From positions 42,354,001 through 42,418,000 of the forward strand of contig NC_071671.1 in NCBI RefSeq assembly GCF_028554725.1: DNA of 64,000 bases, read 5' to 3'. Source of the DNA: Zeugodacus cucurbitae (Eukaryota > Arthropoda > Insecta > Diptera > Tephritidae). Numbering within the stretch: the first letter of the stretch is position 1; each line of letters begins with the position of its first letter. The position numbers and the translations under genes were made by a program. Under the pieces are notes generated by a model that did not search any database, had not been told where the DNA came from, and saw only the letters and a program-made list of their open reading frames with translations. Shown piece after piece: positions 22,411 to 34,361 of this stretch.

Positions 22411-22859
22411 CGCCATAGCGCATTTTATGATATGACATTGTGACAAAAATCGCCAACACATCGTGCCATTGCAGCATTGCGGGCAACAACCACAACAACA
22501 AAAAAGCAAAAGCAATTACAAACATACATATGTATAAACAGCGCTCAGAGGTCATCGTAACAGCAATCACTGCAGCGCACAACAAAAGCAAACAGTAGCA
22601 ATTATGATGCAATAAAAGCTTGGAAAGCCGGCAAAAAAATTCAACAAAAAATTTTCACAAACTTTTTAAAGTGAAGACAATACAACCAGCAGATCAGAGC
22701 GGTGCAGAGCTCGACAACAACAGCACCAGGCAGTGCCATGCAGCAGCGAGTATTCCCACAAGCAGTAGCGGCATTTAGTCAGCACAAAAAACAAAAACTC
22801 CACACAGCTACAAGCATATTGCGGAAGCGCATGTGACAGCAACGGTACCACCGAAGTGA

Positions 22860-22915
22860 CACTCACACACATACAACCATACATGCAGATATATATACAT
22901 ATATACACACACACT
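22860..22915. repeat. CA / TA microsatellite cluster
   Basis: Alternating CACACA and ATATATAC tracts. Confidence 0.75.
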
Positions 22916-24164
22916 AACTCAAGGCAACTGCGGTCGGCTATTAAAATGGCTGCATTGGCCGACAGCCTGGATGACTTAATTGTGTCTCTTTCGAATATTG
23001 TTGATGTATAGGTGTGAGTGTGTGTATATCATTGCAATCGCGTGTGTGTGTGTGAGGTTTTGTACTTTGTTTGCGCCAAAGTCAGCACCATAAATAATTA
23101 CGCACACGAAATAAGGTCAGCTGACCACAAGCTTGGTCAGCCAACACTTAAAGTGAGTCCAGCTTGCTGTGGGTCTATATATATACATAAATGTATGCGT
23201 ATGAATGTGTGTTTGTTGTTGTATGCCACAGTTGTGGCGCGCATTTTGGTTTCGATGAGTAGACTACAGCTGGAAACTTAGTTGCTTGTTGTCTCGTATT
23301 GTTTAAGCGCTCACTTATCTATAGATATATAACTATATATGTACCGTTATGCGTATATATGTATATAAGAGGCGAATAATATTGCAACAATGGAGTTATG
23401 AACATAAGGAAAACTTCACAGCTCGGCTTTGCAAATCACTGGTTGACACATGCATGAGCGTCGCTCACACGTACTTACTCAAGAGCTCATGAGCACACAT
23501 ACACCCATGCTTGCAACTGTCACATTCGGCGCTAACAAATTTCGCCATAACACGTAAATATTTATGTGCGCGCCTAGCAAATATTTCAAATACTTACTTA
23601 ACAATAACCACATTTACAAGTTGCAAGTCCCAGTGCATTCGGGTGCCTTCTGCCTGCTTTGCAGTCCTGCGCCGCGCGTGGCTTTATCATTGCATACGTG
23701 CCGTGCCGTGCGTTGCATGTATATGTAGATGTTGTCATGTTGGAATTTATGTGCTTCTGCAGATTTGTGGCACGTTGTAAATTTAGAAATAACTTTGTAT
23801 TTTCCTCAACAATAAATTTAATTTCACTGCATACGCATACAAACGGAGTTACATAGGCACAAACCCACACACCAAATACACTAGTTCAGTTTGCGCACTT
23901 TGAGCACTCAAGTTTTGTTAGCAAATGGTGCTGAGGAAGTAATCGCCAACACAAATTCAGGGAAATTTATTTAAAGTTTATTTCAATAAATGAATACAAA
24001 AGGAAGGCATCTCGAATTAACATATATATATATTTCATTAGCTGTAGACATTACATTTTCTTGGCTGGTTTGAGACCTCCTCCGCTCATTTCGCTCTTTA
24101 ATAAGCTTCACATATTAGTTTTCTTGTGCTCTGGGACCCCAAGCTTTATGAGATTAGTTATATT

Positions 24165-24955
24165 CTTGAAGATTTATGGTGCTCTGAATATTGGCAACGG
24201 CGAATACCGCAGACAATAGAACGGTGAGCTCTACGTGTTATACGACAACATTGATATAGTTCAGGGAATAAAAAGACACCCCAGATTTGAAAGTGTTCGA
24301 TACAGTACCCGTCGCCAAATTTTTGGCCGATGCGATGCCGATGCCAATTTATCGGTCAGTTGGCAAAGAATCGGCATATGCCTAAACAACTTTATTTAGT
24401 AAATTAGTATAGTAATAAGAGAAAAACAAATACAAATAACATCACAAAATAAGAACACAATTCAGTTATATGTAAATATGAAGTTGTTTATTCATTTAAT
24501 TTATATTCAAAACTAAATAAATTATTATTATAAGATATAATATGTTCATAGAAAATATAAGTTATTCGCGTCAGCAATATAGCTTTTATTTTCAGGACAA
24601 CTATGAGCATTACGGTCAATAATCGAAAATAGTTGATCTAGTAAACGAATCCGTTATTTTCAAAGAGATGACTTTTGTCATTTCTATCTCGTATTGTGAA
24701 AGGCGTCACATATAGTGACATGATAGTGACTCAATAAAAACTGCGGAAGCTTGCTTGGGAGGTTCTAAGGCCGATTAATTGGTCAGTATCTACCCGTCAG
24801 TGGAAGCAGAGCTAGAGAAAGGCCTCCACTCCGTTGGAAAGACCAGATGGAGAGCGACTTAGTTACACTTGGTATTTACAACTGGCGCCGAATTGCGAGG
24901 GAGAGAGAAGAATGGAGCGCTAGTATCGATTCGGCCATAATCTATATAGGGATAA
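24165..24955 (+). pseudogene. RTE-type LINE 3' fragment, interrupted
   Basis: Matches the C-terminal thumb region of the RTE reverse transcriptase: KIYGALNIGNGEYRR with a stop, then YDNIDIVQ (24165-24300) and, after the insertion at 24314-24790, RPPLRWKDQMESDLVTLGIYNWRR (about 24825-24890) and DSAI near 24940. The start is truncated and the frame is broken. It is 5'-truncated, as is common for LINE copies. Confidence 0.85.
24314..24790. mobile_element. hAT-like short element (477 bp), 8-bp duplication
   Basis: A perfect 8-bp duplication TACCCGTC (24306-24313 and 24791-24798) splits the RTE fragment, and the RTE sequence is continuous without it. The ends are weakly inverted (CCAAATTTTTGGCCGATG against CCAATTAATCGGCCTTAG). 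Left-end GCCGAT repeats are obvious. No coding capacity. An 8-bp duplication points to hAT. Confidence 0.75.
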
Positions 24956-26816
24956 AACGGTTTCTAAACTTATTTCTAAATTGGAAACATACATATTCTT
25001 AAAGACACTAAAGTTTATCTTTCATTTTCAGTTTTCTCTAGAAGTTAACACTACAAAGAGTTTTTGAAACTCTGCCTTCAATGTGTTCTCCTCACCTTAG
25101 ATTCTAATACATTACTGCCCTATTTTCTTGTCTGCATTACACAGAGTTCCAGTGGCTCAAACATAGCCTATTGTACCTTAAATCTGAATCAATTTAATCT
25201 ATATATAGCATATAAAGCAAATAGGTTTGGTAAACGTAATTAAGTATGAGTCAATGATATATAGCATTTACGAGTGGTATTTGAACGTAAATCTACCGAA
25301 ATCTAGATCCCAATATCTATACTATTTCATGATATATGCATGCACCTCTGTAAGAACACTTTAAACTCCAATGACTTGAACACCATACAAATTGGTAATG
25401 CATAAGTTGGTTTCCTGTTAATCAAAAGCATGCAAGCCCTTCCTTGCAAGTTGGAAAACCGATCACTGCCATTCCAACCAACATCCAGCCGTTTCTCCAT
25501 AAATATCATCATCACTTAACCACATCGAGCCAAGCACGTGCACATCCGTACGAATTCCCATTTCCATGTAGCTTTCTCTTGATTTGCTTTTCAAGTAATT
25601 ACAAATTCACATTTTGATTTTGAATTTAAGATGAGGTTTTGTGGTTATAGTTTCTGCCGGCACAGCCAACTCACCCGCCACACACAAAGCGACCTCCCAA
25701 ACAGGTCGCACCCACGTACTTACCCATTGCCTACGCTTCTTCCAGCTTTGCATATTAAGTAAGATTAAAGTTAGCTTTATAGTTGAAACAAAATCCAGCA
25801 GAGCATAGAGGAAGCATTGGAATATTGCACCGAAGTTAGGCGATACACATCCATGTATTTGAGCAGAATTATGTAATGTGAGCGTAATGTGCGGCATTGT
25901 TTCAACAGCTAACGGCATTACAAATTTAGGCTAGTTTGTTGGTTCAGCTGAAAGTCTGCCTGCAGCGCTTCCTTTCTCGCCCACTCCCTTGTCTGCGCAA
26001 GTTTCGTGCGAAAATGACCGATTATCTGACTCAGAAATTTGCAACAAACTCCATTCACTCTGGCCTGCTTTGTCTGGCAGTTCGCTGTGCTGCTAGTAGT
26101 CCATGTAGAAACTGTCTATTGCGTGTGTTTGTTTTTATATGAAATGGCCATATAATACAAATCTCATCTCCCATTGTGCTGATTGCAATGGATTTTCGTA
26201 AGACTATTCTGTCTTTTGGTTATTTTGTTATTAATTTGAGTTCGGCGCTCAGTGCAGTCACTCCAGACTTGGCCGCAATCAAACAATCAAGTTCAACTCG
26301 CACTTGTTTGCATTTCAATTTCGTTTTGTTTGCAAATCGTTGCATAGTTTGTATCACAAAGCAAAGTTTAAAATTTATGCACAGTTTTCATTACAAATTA
26401 CTCGCTTTTCACCTTAGCTAAGAAGTTCACACTGAAACTTCAGTTTCACTATAAACTTCTGATCCTAGTCCGACTTTCTTATTCTCTTAATTTTTTGTGT
26501 AATTGGTTTATAAATTCGTAATCCCTTTAATTGTGCGTCATTTTAATTAAAATAGAACTTATTGGTCACGGCTGCACTAGCGTAAGTATTTGACTTGTAT
26601 ATCGAACCAATAATCGAATAATCAATTGATAGGAAGGGTCCTAAGCTCTCACTAAATTCATTGGACAATCAAAGTCGGCAAAAAATATCTAGCAAAAAAT
26701 TTCATTTGTCAGATAACATGAAGGCTCATCACGATGAAGGCTCATCATGAGATGCTCACAATTGGGAGGATACGCTAGACTATACTTCTAACAAATATGT
26801 TCGAAATAACTTAGAT
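24956..26816. other. Unique non-coding sequence
   Basis: No conserved domains, terminal repeats or RNA genes seen. Frames are short. Confidence 0.45.
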
Positions 26817-27152
26817 ATGAACAACATTATTTTAATGCTGGAAAGTTGCCAAAGTTGTTTGGAGGAAGCCGACGTAGAATTATCTAATCATTTCCCCCTC
26901 CAATGTCCAGTTTTTAAAAGATTGTGGTTTAAACATCTTGGAAGGCTTACCTTCAGCGAACCTAGCGAATTGGCTAAATTTGATATTAGCCGACTCAAGA
27001 AGTTTGTAACATGTTCCAAGCGCCCTTGCTGAATTATAAAGTTTTTTTATCCATTAGGAGTATATTGATACCACAGAGTACAGTGCTGAGAGTGAGTGAG
27101 TCCCAAGTGAGATCTGCATGCATATGCATACTATTTAATCTAGCCTAACCCA
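26817..27152 (+). pseudogene. LINE 3' relic (RNase H/zinc-finger tail)
   Basis: A 71-codon frame reads CQSCLEEADVELSNHFPLQC, followed by PVFKRLWFKHLGR, FSEPSELAKFDISRLKKFV. That is the usual C-terminal Cys-Cys-His-Cys segment and tail of I/Jockey-group LINE polymerases. A short 3' region ends near 27150 in CTAGCCTAACCC, a typical LINE tail in flies. Everything upstream is missing, as expected of a 5'-truncated copy. It is not the same family as the LINE at 49646. Confidence 0.7.
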
Positions 27153-28477
27153 GAGCATTTGTAGAGGAATCGAAAGAAAAGTATCTAAATCGTATACTTA
27201 GAACTATAAAACTACCAGATTTTTTAAAACAGATGAAATAGACCTCGGCAAATTGCAAGTCGATAACAGGTATTTAAACAAAGCCCAGAGTTGTAGTCAA
27301 TAGACTTTAGAGAACATGTAGTTTAAAAGAAGTATATCTAAGGTTATGAATCATGTATGCATTTTCTCTTGATATGCACCAGATTCTGCGATGTGACCAT
27401 TGCTGTGAAATGCAGACATAATTGGACAATAGTACCAGGGTCACATCATTATTAAAATAGCGGCTCACTGTTCGATTTTCTCATACTTTGACCGTGATAG
27501 AAAAATTCAAAATATTAGTTTGCGTTTTTGGCTTTTTAGTACAATATATGCATCTGAAAACTGTAAAAAAATTATATATCCCCAAACATAAACTAATTAT
27601 ATAAAATCATTACACAATCGTAAGAACACTAATTTCCAATTTAACCGCACAAATTATACGGCAACAAGTAGTCGGTCACTTGGACAAACGAAAATTGTGT
27701 GAATTTTCACCCTTCATTTAAAAGTATTTCTTGTGATTTTCGCTTTCATTAGCTGTTTTCCATTCATTTTGGCAGTAAGCTTATCAACAAGTTTTCATTA
27801 ACTTCAACGCCCTTCTCCGAATACTTGCACTGTTGACGAATGCCTTCACCCATCAGCGCCATTCAGCTATTCTCAGAAGCAATAATTTGTTCATTCGGTG
27901 TCTCATTCAGTTTGTTGTCTTCTTCACTTATCCGCATTTTCTTGAAGTTTACGGTTCGCATTTATGATATTCAGTTTTTTTGTATCTAAGGTTTGCCATT
28001 TTGACAATTTTTACATTTTTAGCATGGCGAAGGCATTGCGTGGGTTTTTATAGCAAACTCTTCCACCGTTTTTGCCTTTTTCGCTTTTGTCTTCAGTTTC
28101 TTTCAAATTCATTTTGTATTTTATTTAGTTGAGCGTTCTTTTGGCTAGTCACATTTCAATTTCTTCAAGCGTGTCTTTCAGTACGTCAAAATGGAAAATA
28201 GAAGCACTTGGTGAGGCTGAAAGCGGAACCGCGCTTGTGGGGGCGTTTAAAGTGCTTCGAGACTTAAGAGGTATGAAATATTTAAATTGAAAATCGCTGA
28301 AATGTTTGTTTGCGCTTTTATTCGCCATTTATTTTGAAGTGTTTTAATGGGAAATAAACAGAAGTTAAATTCTCGTTCTTTCTGCATTTCTGCCCTTGAC
28401 CGATGTAAAAAACAGCGCGCTAGAAAGTAAATCTGGGTTATATCTGTCACAGCAGTAACTTTTATTGGGACACATAC
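27153..28477. other. Unique non-coding sequence
   Basis: A+T-rich with no recognisable gene or element. Confidence 0.45.
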
Positions 28478-29140
28478 ATATCGCTCATTTACTTGAATAG
28501 TGTCACAACTCAAAAAACACGATTTTTGAGTTGAGTATGCAGAAATGTGCGCAATTTCATCGTCCATATTGTAAAAAAATTTCATTCCGATGCGCAGAAA
28601 AATAAGCGGTTAAATAAGAATGTGCCGTTATTAAATTTGTTATGTTGCAATATTTTTTAACCACAATAACGACACTTCTCAGTTGTGCCAGAATTAGTTA
28701 TACTTTTTTTACGAAACAACGACATATTTCGTGTTACAACACATATTGTCATAGGGTGAAGTTGGTTTTCTTTTCAAAAAGAACGACATATTTTGTGTTG
28801 GAACGATATTGGTGAAAATTAATTAAATTTTTCATATTGCTTTTTTTCAGCAAAAATGACACATTTGACTTATTACGGCGAAATTGATTTATATTTTTCA
28901 CAAATAACGACATAATTCAAAATGGGTCACATTTATGCCCAAGAAAAACCATTAGTACACTCTATTTGGTCCATTTCTGTTCAACATTGTATTTACTATA
29001 TTACAGGCCACAAGATTTGTCAAGAAATTGATGGCAGTTTTCTATATTTGCTAAATTAGAGACAATTGAAAACTTTAAACCGCTCTCCTGAATAATCGAC
29101 TTTTTTGAGTTGTGACACTATTCAAGTAAATGAGCGATAT
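28478..29140. repeat. Inverted-repeat unit with perfect 40-bp arms
   Basis: The 40 bases at 28478-28517 and 29101-29140 are exact inverted copies (arm begins ATATCGCTCATTTACTTG). The similarity extends outward as TGGGACA after a 6-bp gap on the left. Inside are several ACGACATATTT-type motifs. It may be a small DNA transposon, but no target duplication could be fixed and there is no transposase. Confidence 0.7.
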
Positions 29141-32100
29141 GTCCCATTATTGTTTTAATTCTCTTTCATAAATGGCGATTACTATCCGAGAACCAATGCT
29201 GAAATATATATTGGAACATAGTGACTCTGATGATGACAGTATTGTTGATAAATTACTGATGGGACATCCTTGTCCCAGGGCACTTTTTACCAAAGCTATC
29301 CTATGGTATTTACACTACTTGGGCCATAATGGCCCAATCTACGTGAAAATTTTTGTTGCTTCGTATTGAAAGTCACTTATCGGGGAAATAACAAGAACCA
29401 ATTTTGGTTTAGAAATGAAGAAATGGATTTGACCCAAAAAATGGAGACACACTTCAAATTTTTTCAACCAATATGGATGCTGCTCTTCTGTATCTTTTTT
29501 TCTATAAAATTTAGTGCTTCAGGCCTTTTCTTTTAGTGAGTTAACCCACTTCACTGTGGCGTTGCAATGGACCGATTTCGCCCATATCCAACCAACCTCA
29601 AAGGAGGAATATGTGTGTGTGGTGTGAAATGGCAGTATTCTTATTCCTATAGTCTCGAAACAGTTCATTTAAACCAATCTTCCGAATATTGGAAACGTTT
29701 ACTTAGTTTTTATCTACGTATTTTAATGAATATGTACATGCTAGACTGGTGTCAACCTACCTCTGTCGTCTACACACACAACCCTAATGATTGATTAATG
29801 ATTAATGAATGATTCCGAAATAACGTTATATTTATAAGCGATCTCAATCAAATTTCGTGAATATACCAAGATCAAAAAAATTATAAAATCGGTTTATATT
29901 TACAGTATGTACTTCAATAGATTATAATATGAAACTTATTATTAAAATAAGTTAAAACGTTGTACGAGATTGGATTTTATGGATTTATGCATAAGAGTTC
30001 GGAACGAAATACAATTTGACCTTTAGGTGTTTCATTAAAACCCAACCAAAATTGTTCGTTCGCAAAACACTCGAAGCAAAAGGTTATCTATTGTTTCAAT
30101 AGCATATGAAGAAATTAAAATGATCCATTCTAATTAATTAATTTTTTTATTAACTTATAACAAAACTCTGTTTTCAGCCGACTAACACATTAATTAGATG
30201 AGTTTTCCTAGTAAAATTTTAAACAATGTCACTTCTTTTTGCTTCTTCACACCCATAACAACTACAATAAACGTAGTTGTCTATGAATTTTAGCACGAGA
30301 ATAAGTGATTGATGCATACAAAATGAATGTTTCGTAGTTCTCTCAATCGAACTGGCCAAAGCACTTCCTAAATTAGTATAAAATAATTGATCACCATGAA
30401 AAATGTGTGAGAAAACAATAAGCACGATTTTAATCATCGAGGTTCATACTTCAGTGGTTAGGTCAGCAATATTCATATGAAAAATTATTTAAATTTTCAG
30501 CAAAAAAATTCCGAAAGCCAACTCTCTCATATATACATATTTGTACATAAAGGTTAACTCATATTTTCACTTTTGTGGTATGCATCCTTTACGCCAAATA
30601 TTTATCATTACTTTAGTTTCCGCATCGCTTAACAAGTAGCAAAGACCCAAATAAATAATAACTGGTTAAACGAAGATGGTACAACCTTTTTAGTGTTTAA
30701 TCTGCCGACCGAAAGGCCAACCACCAACTGGGTCAACGATTTCCAACAAGTGACCGACTGATTGACCGCCTAAACCGTTATATTGAAGCAGTTGAGCGTT
30801 GAAGTCATTTCAAAGCTAACAATTCGCAATATTTCGGCCATTGGTCATCATTAACATTTCATAATGGAAAAAGTGTGCGGACGGCAGCAGAAAAGGGAAA
30901 CGACCTGCCAAAAAATGCTGATACCGATTGATTCATGGGTTGGGACGGCGAGTAAATAACAAACAATGAATGGCAAGTGGGGGAGCGAGTAACAACAAAA
31001 GGCGGACAATTGGAGAACTGACAATAGAAGTAATGTGAAGAAATAGACTTGACTAAACGTTGATATTTTACTTTCGCAATTTTTAAATAAAACTGCGAAC
31101 ACTTACAAAGCTCAAAACGAGCAAGGATGCACGACAGACTCCCCACCTCCAACACACGTTGTCAAGTTGTGAAGAATGTGTTGGCTTGCAGCAGCAAAAC
31201 TAATGTTCTAAAAGGGGGGAAAAAAGTTACGCGAACAATTTTTCATTTGTAGTGGCAAAACAAGAGCACAATGCATTGCAATGGTGAGCGCTGTTTACTT
31301 GTCAACCGGCAAATTGCCGACTTGACGAAGCACAAAGTAAACATACAAATAAATCCATATTTGTCCACGACCAAACACGGCCATACAAATGTGGACCGTA
31401 GCGAACTTGAGTTATTTTTCGCTTATTGGAGTGGCCTATTTGCTCAATGTCTCAATTTTACAATTCCTCTTCTCGGCAAGGCACCACTGCAGGGCGCGTC
31501 CCAGTTGAAATGTTGAAGCGATTTGTTGAAGCTGCCTTTACGTTCTTTCACTTACCCGTACTATCGTTCCCTCGGCTTGTGTTGACAGTAGCGATTTGAA
31601 GTAGTAAATTTTGTATCAATGTTTTTATTGGTTCTAACGGCACTTCCATTCGCCTCTATTACTTCCATGTGTATTTGTAATCTTCGCTGTGGTTCTGCTT
31701 GTATCTTCATGTTTTCATTCCCAACTCGCCCTTTGGTACTAATAACATTGCTTAATAAGCGTTCTGCAAGTTTGTGTGATATCCTTACAGCATTTGGTGA
31801 AGTGCACACTGGTGTACGATAGAAAATGTTCAGAGGAGTATTAAATTGATGTTACTGATAAAGTAAAGTGCTAAAGAGAATTTTCAATGAGTTTCAAGGG
31901 AACTACCTTGAGAAGTGAGTTTATGTAACAGGATTAATGTAGATGAGGGAATGATTTCATACTATTTATTGGATTGTATTACTTAACAGCAGCACAGAGT
32001 ACTGAATAGGTAATAATATACTTTTATTAAATTATTTAATGGGCTGATCTCGACATCCAATCCAGTACGCACATTAATATCGTTCATTGAGTGCTTTCGA

Positions 32101-32542
32101 GGTAATCGAATACCGTGTGAATCCCAAATATTTCTGGATAAAATCCAGTCGACGGTTGCACTGAATTTCACGATCTCGAACATACGCCCTGTTTGGCCAT
32201 CCTGAATAAAGTGCTGGTATGGTTAAAACGAAATTCAAATAACCAGTTCTTGATCGTTGAATTCGTCCAAATACTAGCAATTGAGCTAAATTAACTGTGA
32301 TTTTTTTTCATACAGCAAACTGAGGTCAGGAAAAATGATATACTCAATGTCATTAGGATATGTTAGATTGATCGATATAAAATTAACCGTTATGTGAGGT
32401 ATATTGAACAATATAAGATGTGGAACGATTTAGTCTGTAAAAGATTTAAGACAGAAATAATAATATATAATTGTCAGACGTTCCATATATTAATTGACTA
32501 TTGTATTATCTTTTCAATAACACTGGCCCACAAAAAGAAAAA
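29141..32542. other. Unique non-coding sequence
   Basis: Several frames of 65-98 codons occur, none with a recognisable domain; the one at 29172-29369 contains an acidic SDSDDD segment beside the inverted repeat. Nothing else assignable. Confidence 0.4.
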
Positions 32543-33047
32543 ACAAGTAAGGAAAGGCTAAATTCGGATGCAACCGAACATTTCATACTCTCGCAATTTA
32601 TTGAAGAAATTTTATTAAGATAACACACAAATTTACCCCTAAATTCGGTATAAAGTTTAATAGAATAACGAAAATCGTCATATATAGTATATGAGGGCTG
32701 ATGAACCGATTTCTTTCATTTTCACCAGCAAGGTACACTATATCCAAGACTATACGCTCACTTAATTTTGCTAAGATATCTCACATATTAACCAATACAT
32801 ATATGCGTAATAAAGCGATTTTAATTGGAACAGAGACACACTATTAGAAGAAAACAATTTCCTCTGAATTACATTAAATTATCTGAGAGATTTGTCCATA
32901 TTTTCTGTTTAAATTTACCTTCAGGTACTGACTTCAATATATTCGATATCTGGGGCCTTGAAAAGTTATAGTCCGATTTCGACAATTTTTTTTTGTTTGT
33001 GTAAAGTTTTATTCCGCTATCTTCATTGGTTCCTTATGTTTTCATTA

Positions 33048-33358
33048 CTAGCAGAGCGCTCCGGCTTCGCACGGGTTTAAATAAACATTTCAAAAGTTAT
33101 ACGTTTTTAAACATTTATACACACCATCTCATACATAAGTATGTACTTTCAAGTTTCTTGCGGGGAGTCTGTTTGATGCCCTCACCGGGGAACTATTTCC
33201 AGAAAGTTGAGATTCTAGCAATATATATAGCCTATGTTACTCGGGGTGAATGTAGCTTTCCAATGGTGAACGAATTTTTGAAATCGGCACAGCAGTTTTT
33301 GAGTTTATTCATTACAAACATACATACAAATCTTTCCTCTTTATAATAGTAGTATAGA
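33048..33358 (-). mobile_element. Helitron B, short non-autonomous
   Basis: On the minus strand it starts TCTATACTACTATTATAAAG and ends in a GC-rich segment followed by CTAG (33048-33051). Its start resembles that of Helitron A. Insertion is between A and T of the HBR block CATTATAAAGTG, with no duplication. No coding capacity. Confidence 0.82.
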
Positions 33359-33472
33359 TAAAGTGAAGGAATAAGATGGAATTCAAAATTGAGTTATATG
33401 GGAAGTGGTCGTGGTTGTGAACCGATATCATCCATTTTCCACACGTGTCATCAGGGTGTCAAGAAAATATTA

Positions 33473-33981
33473 CAGTATACTCTCGAAAAGTAAATTCTCA
33501 GAAATTAAACAATCTCGGAAAAGTTAATCACCTTTAAGATTACACATGCACCTCGAAAAAGTAAATTTTTTAATTTAATTTATTCTTAATTTACTTTTCA
33601 GAGAGTGTGAAGAGAGTGAATTCGAAACGAAGCAAGCAGCGTTTTTTACGATGTTGCAAAAACACTTACTCTCTTGTTTATCGAGTATTTTTAGTAAATA
33701 AACTCTCCTACTTGATCCACTGGTTTAAAAATGAAAACGATGCAAATCAGGTGTCAGATTTTTTGAATTGTCGTACAAAAATGGTCAGAAAATATATTGC
33801 AAAAGAAAAAAAAACAAAAGAATATTCAAGATTTTTTCTCTTCATAGTAAATACATATGTATGTATGTAAATGTAAATATGTTTTTATAATTTAATATTA
33901 TAAAAACAGATAATTTATGTATATATTTGGAAAAGTAAATTACCCAAAATACCAATCGATTTACTTTTCGAGAGTATACTG
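33473..33981. mobile_element. Pogo-like MITE (509 bp)
   Basis: The terminal inverted repeats begin CAGTATACTCTCGAAAAG at both ends (about 24 bp), flanked by TA at 33471-33472 and 33982-33983. A CAGTA start and TA duplication are typical of pogo/Tigger elements. An internal copy of the CTCGAAAAAGTAAA block lies near 33551, with an inverted partner near 33595. The open frame at 33607-33870 (YLIHWFKNENDANQ...) may be a transposase scrap but is not convincing. Confidence 0.88.
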
Positions 33982-34361
33982 TATATACCGAATTTCATTC
34001 GAATCGGTCGAGTAGTTCCTGAGGTATGGTTTTTGAACCACAAGTGGTGATACCACGCCCATTTTCCATTTTGTAAAAAATCTGAGTGCAGCTTCCTTCT
34101 TCTATTTCTTCTGTAAAATTAAGTATTTCAGATGTTTTCCGTTATATAGCTGTATTGGTTTGCGAGATATATGCAAATATCCGATTTGGGGGCGGGGCCA
34201 AGTCCACTTCCCCAAAAAAATTACACCCAAATATGCCCCTTCCTAGTATGATCCTTTATTCCAAATTTTTTTTACTTTATTTATGGCTTAGTTATGACAC
34301 TTTATATGTTTTTTTGGTTTTCGCCATTTTGTGGGCGTGGCAATAGTCGGATTTCGCCATC

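Larger units (their letters stand above)
22172..24164. other. Unique sequence with CAA, CA and TA simple repeats
   Basis: Contains a TTG/CAA tract (22386-22410), CA and TATATA tracts (22860-22915), a TG tract (23010-23055) and many ATGTATATA-type motifs. Composition is typical of fly intergenic or intronic DNA. The frames seen are low complexity. No gene recognised. Confidence 0.5.
32543..34361 (+). repeat. HBR repeat copy with two nested elements
   Basis: Starts ACAAGTAAGGAAAGG, then the palindrome ATTCGGATGCAACCGAA and CATACTCTCGCAATTTA. It continues through the TATATAGTATATGAGGG, CTCACATATTAACC and CTATCTTCATTGGTTCC blocks to GTGGGCGTGGC near 34335. A Helitron (33048-33358) and a pogo-like element (33473-33981) interrupt it. 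The GGACA array and box end are absent. Confidence 0.88.

Noticed and set aside
22327..22914. Cysteine-rich minus-strand frames
   Set aside because: Translations of CAA/GTT and CA simple repeats.
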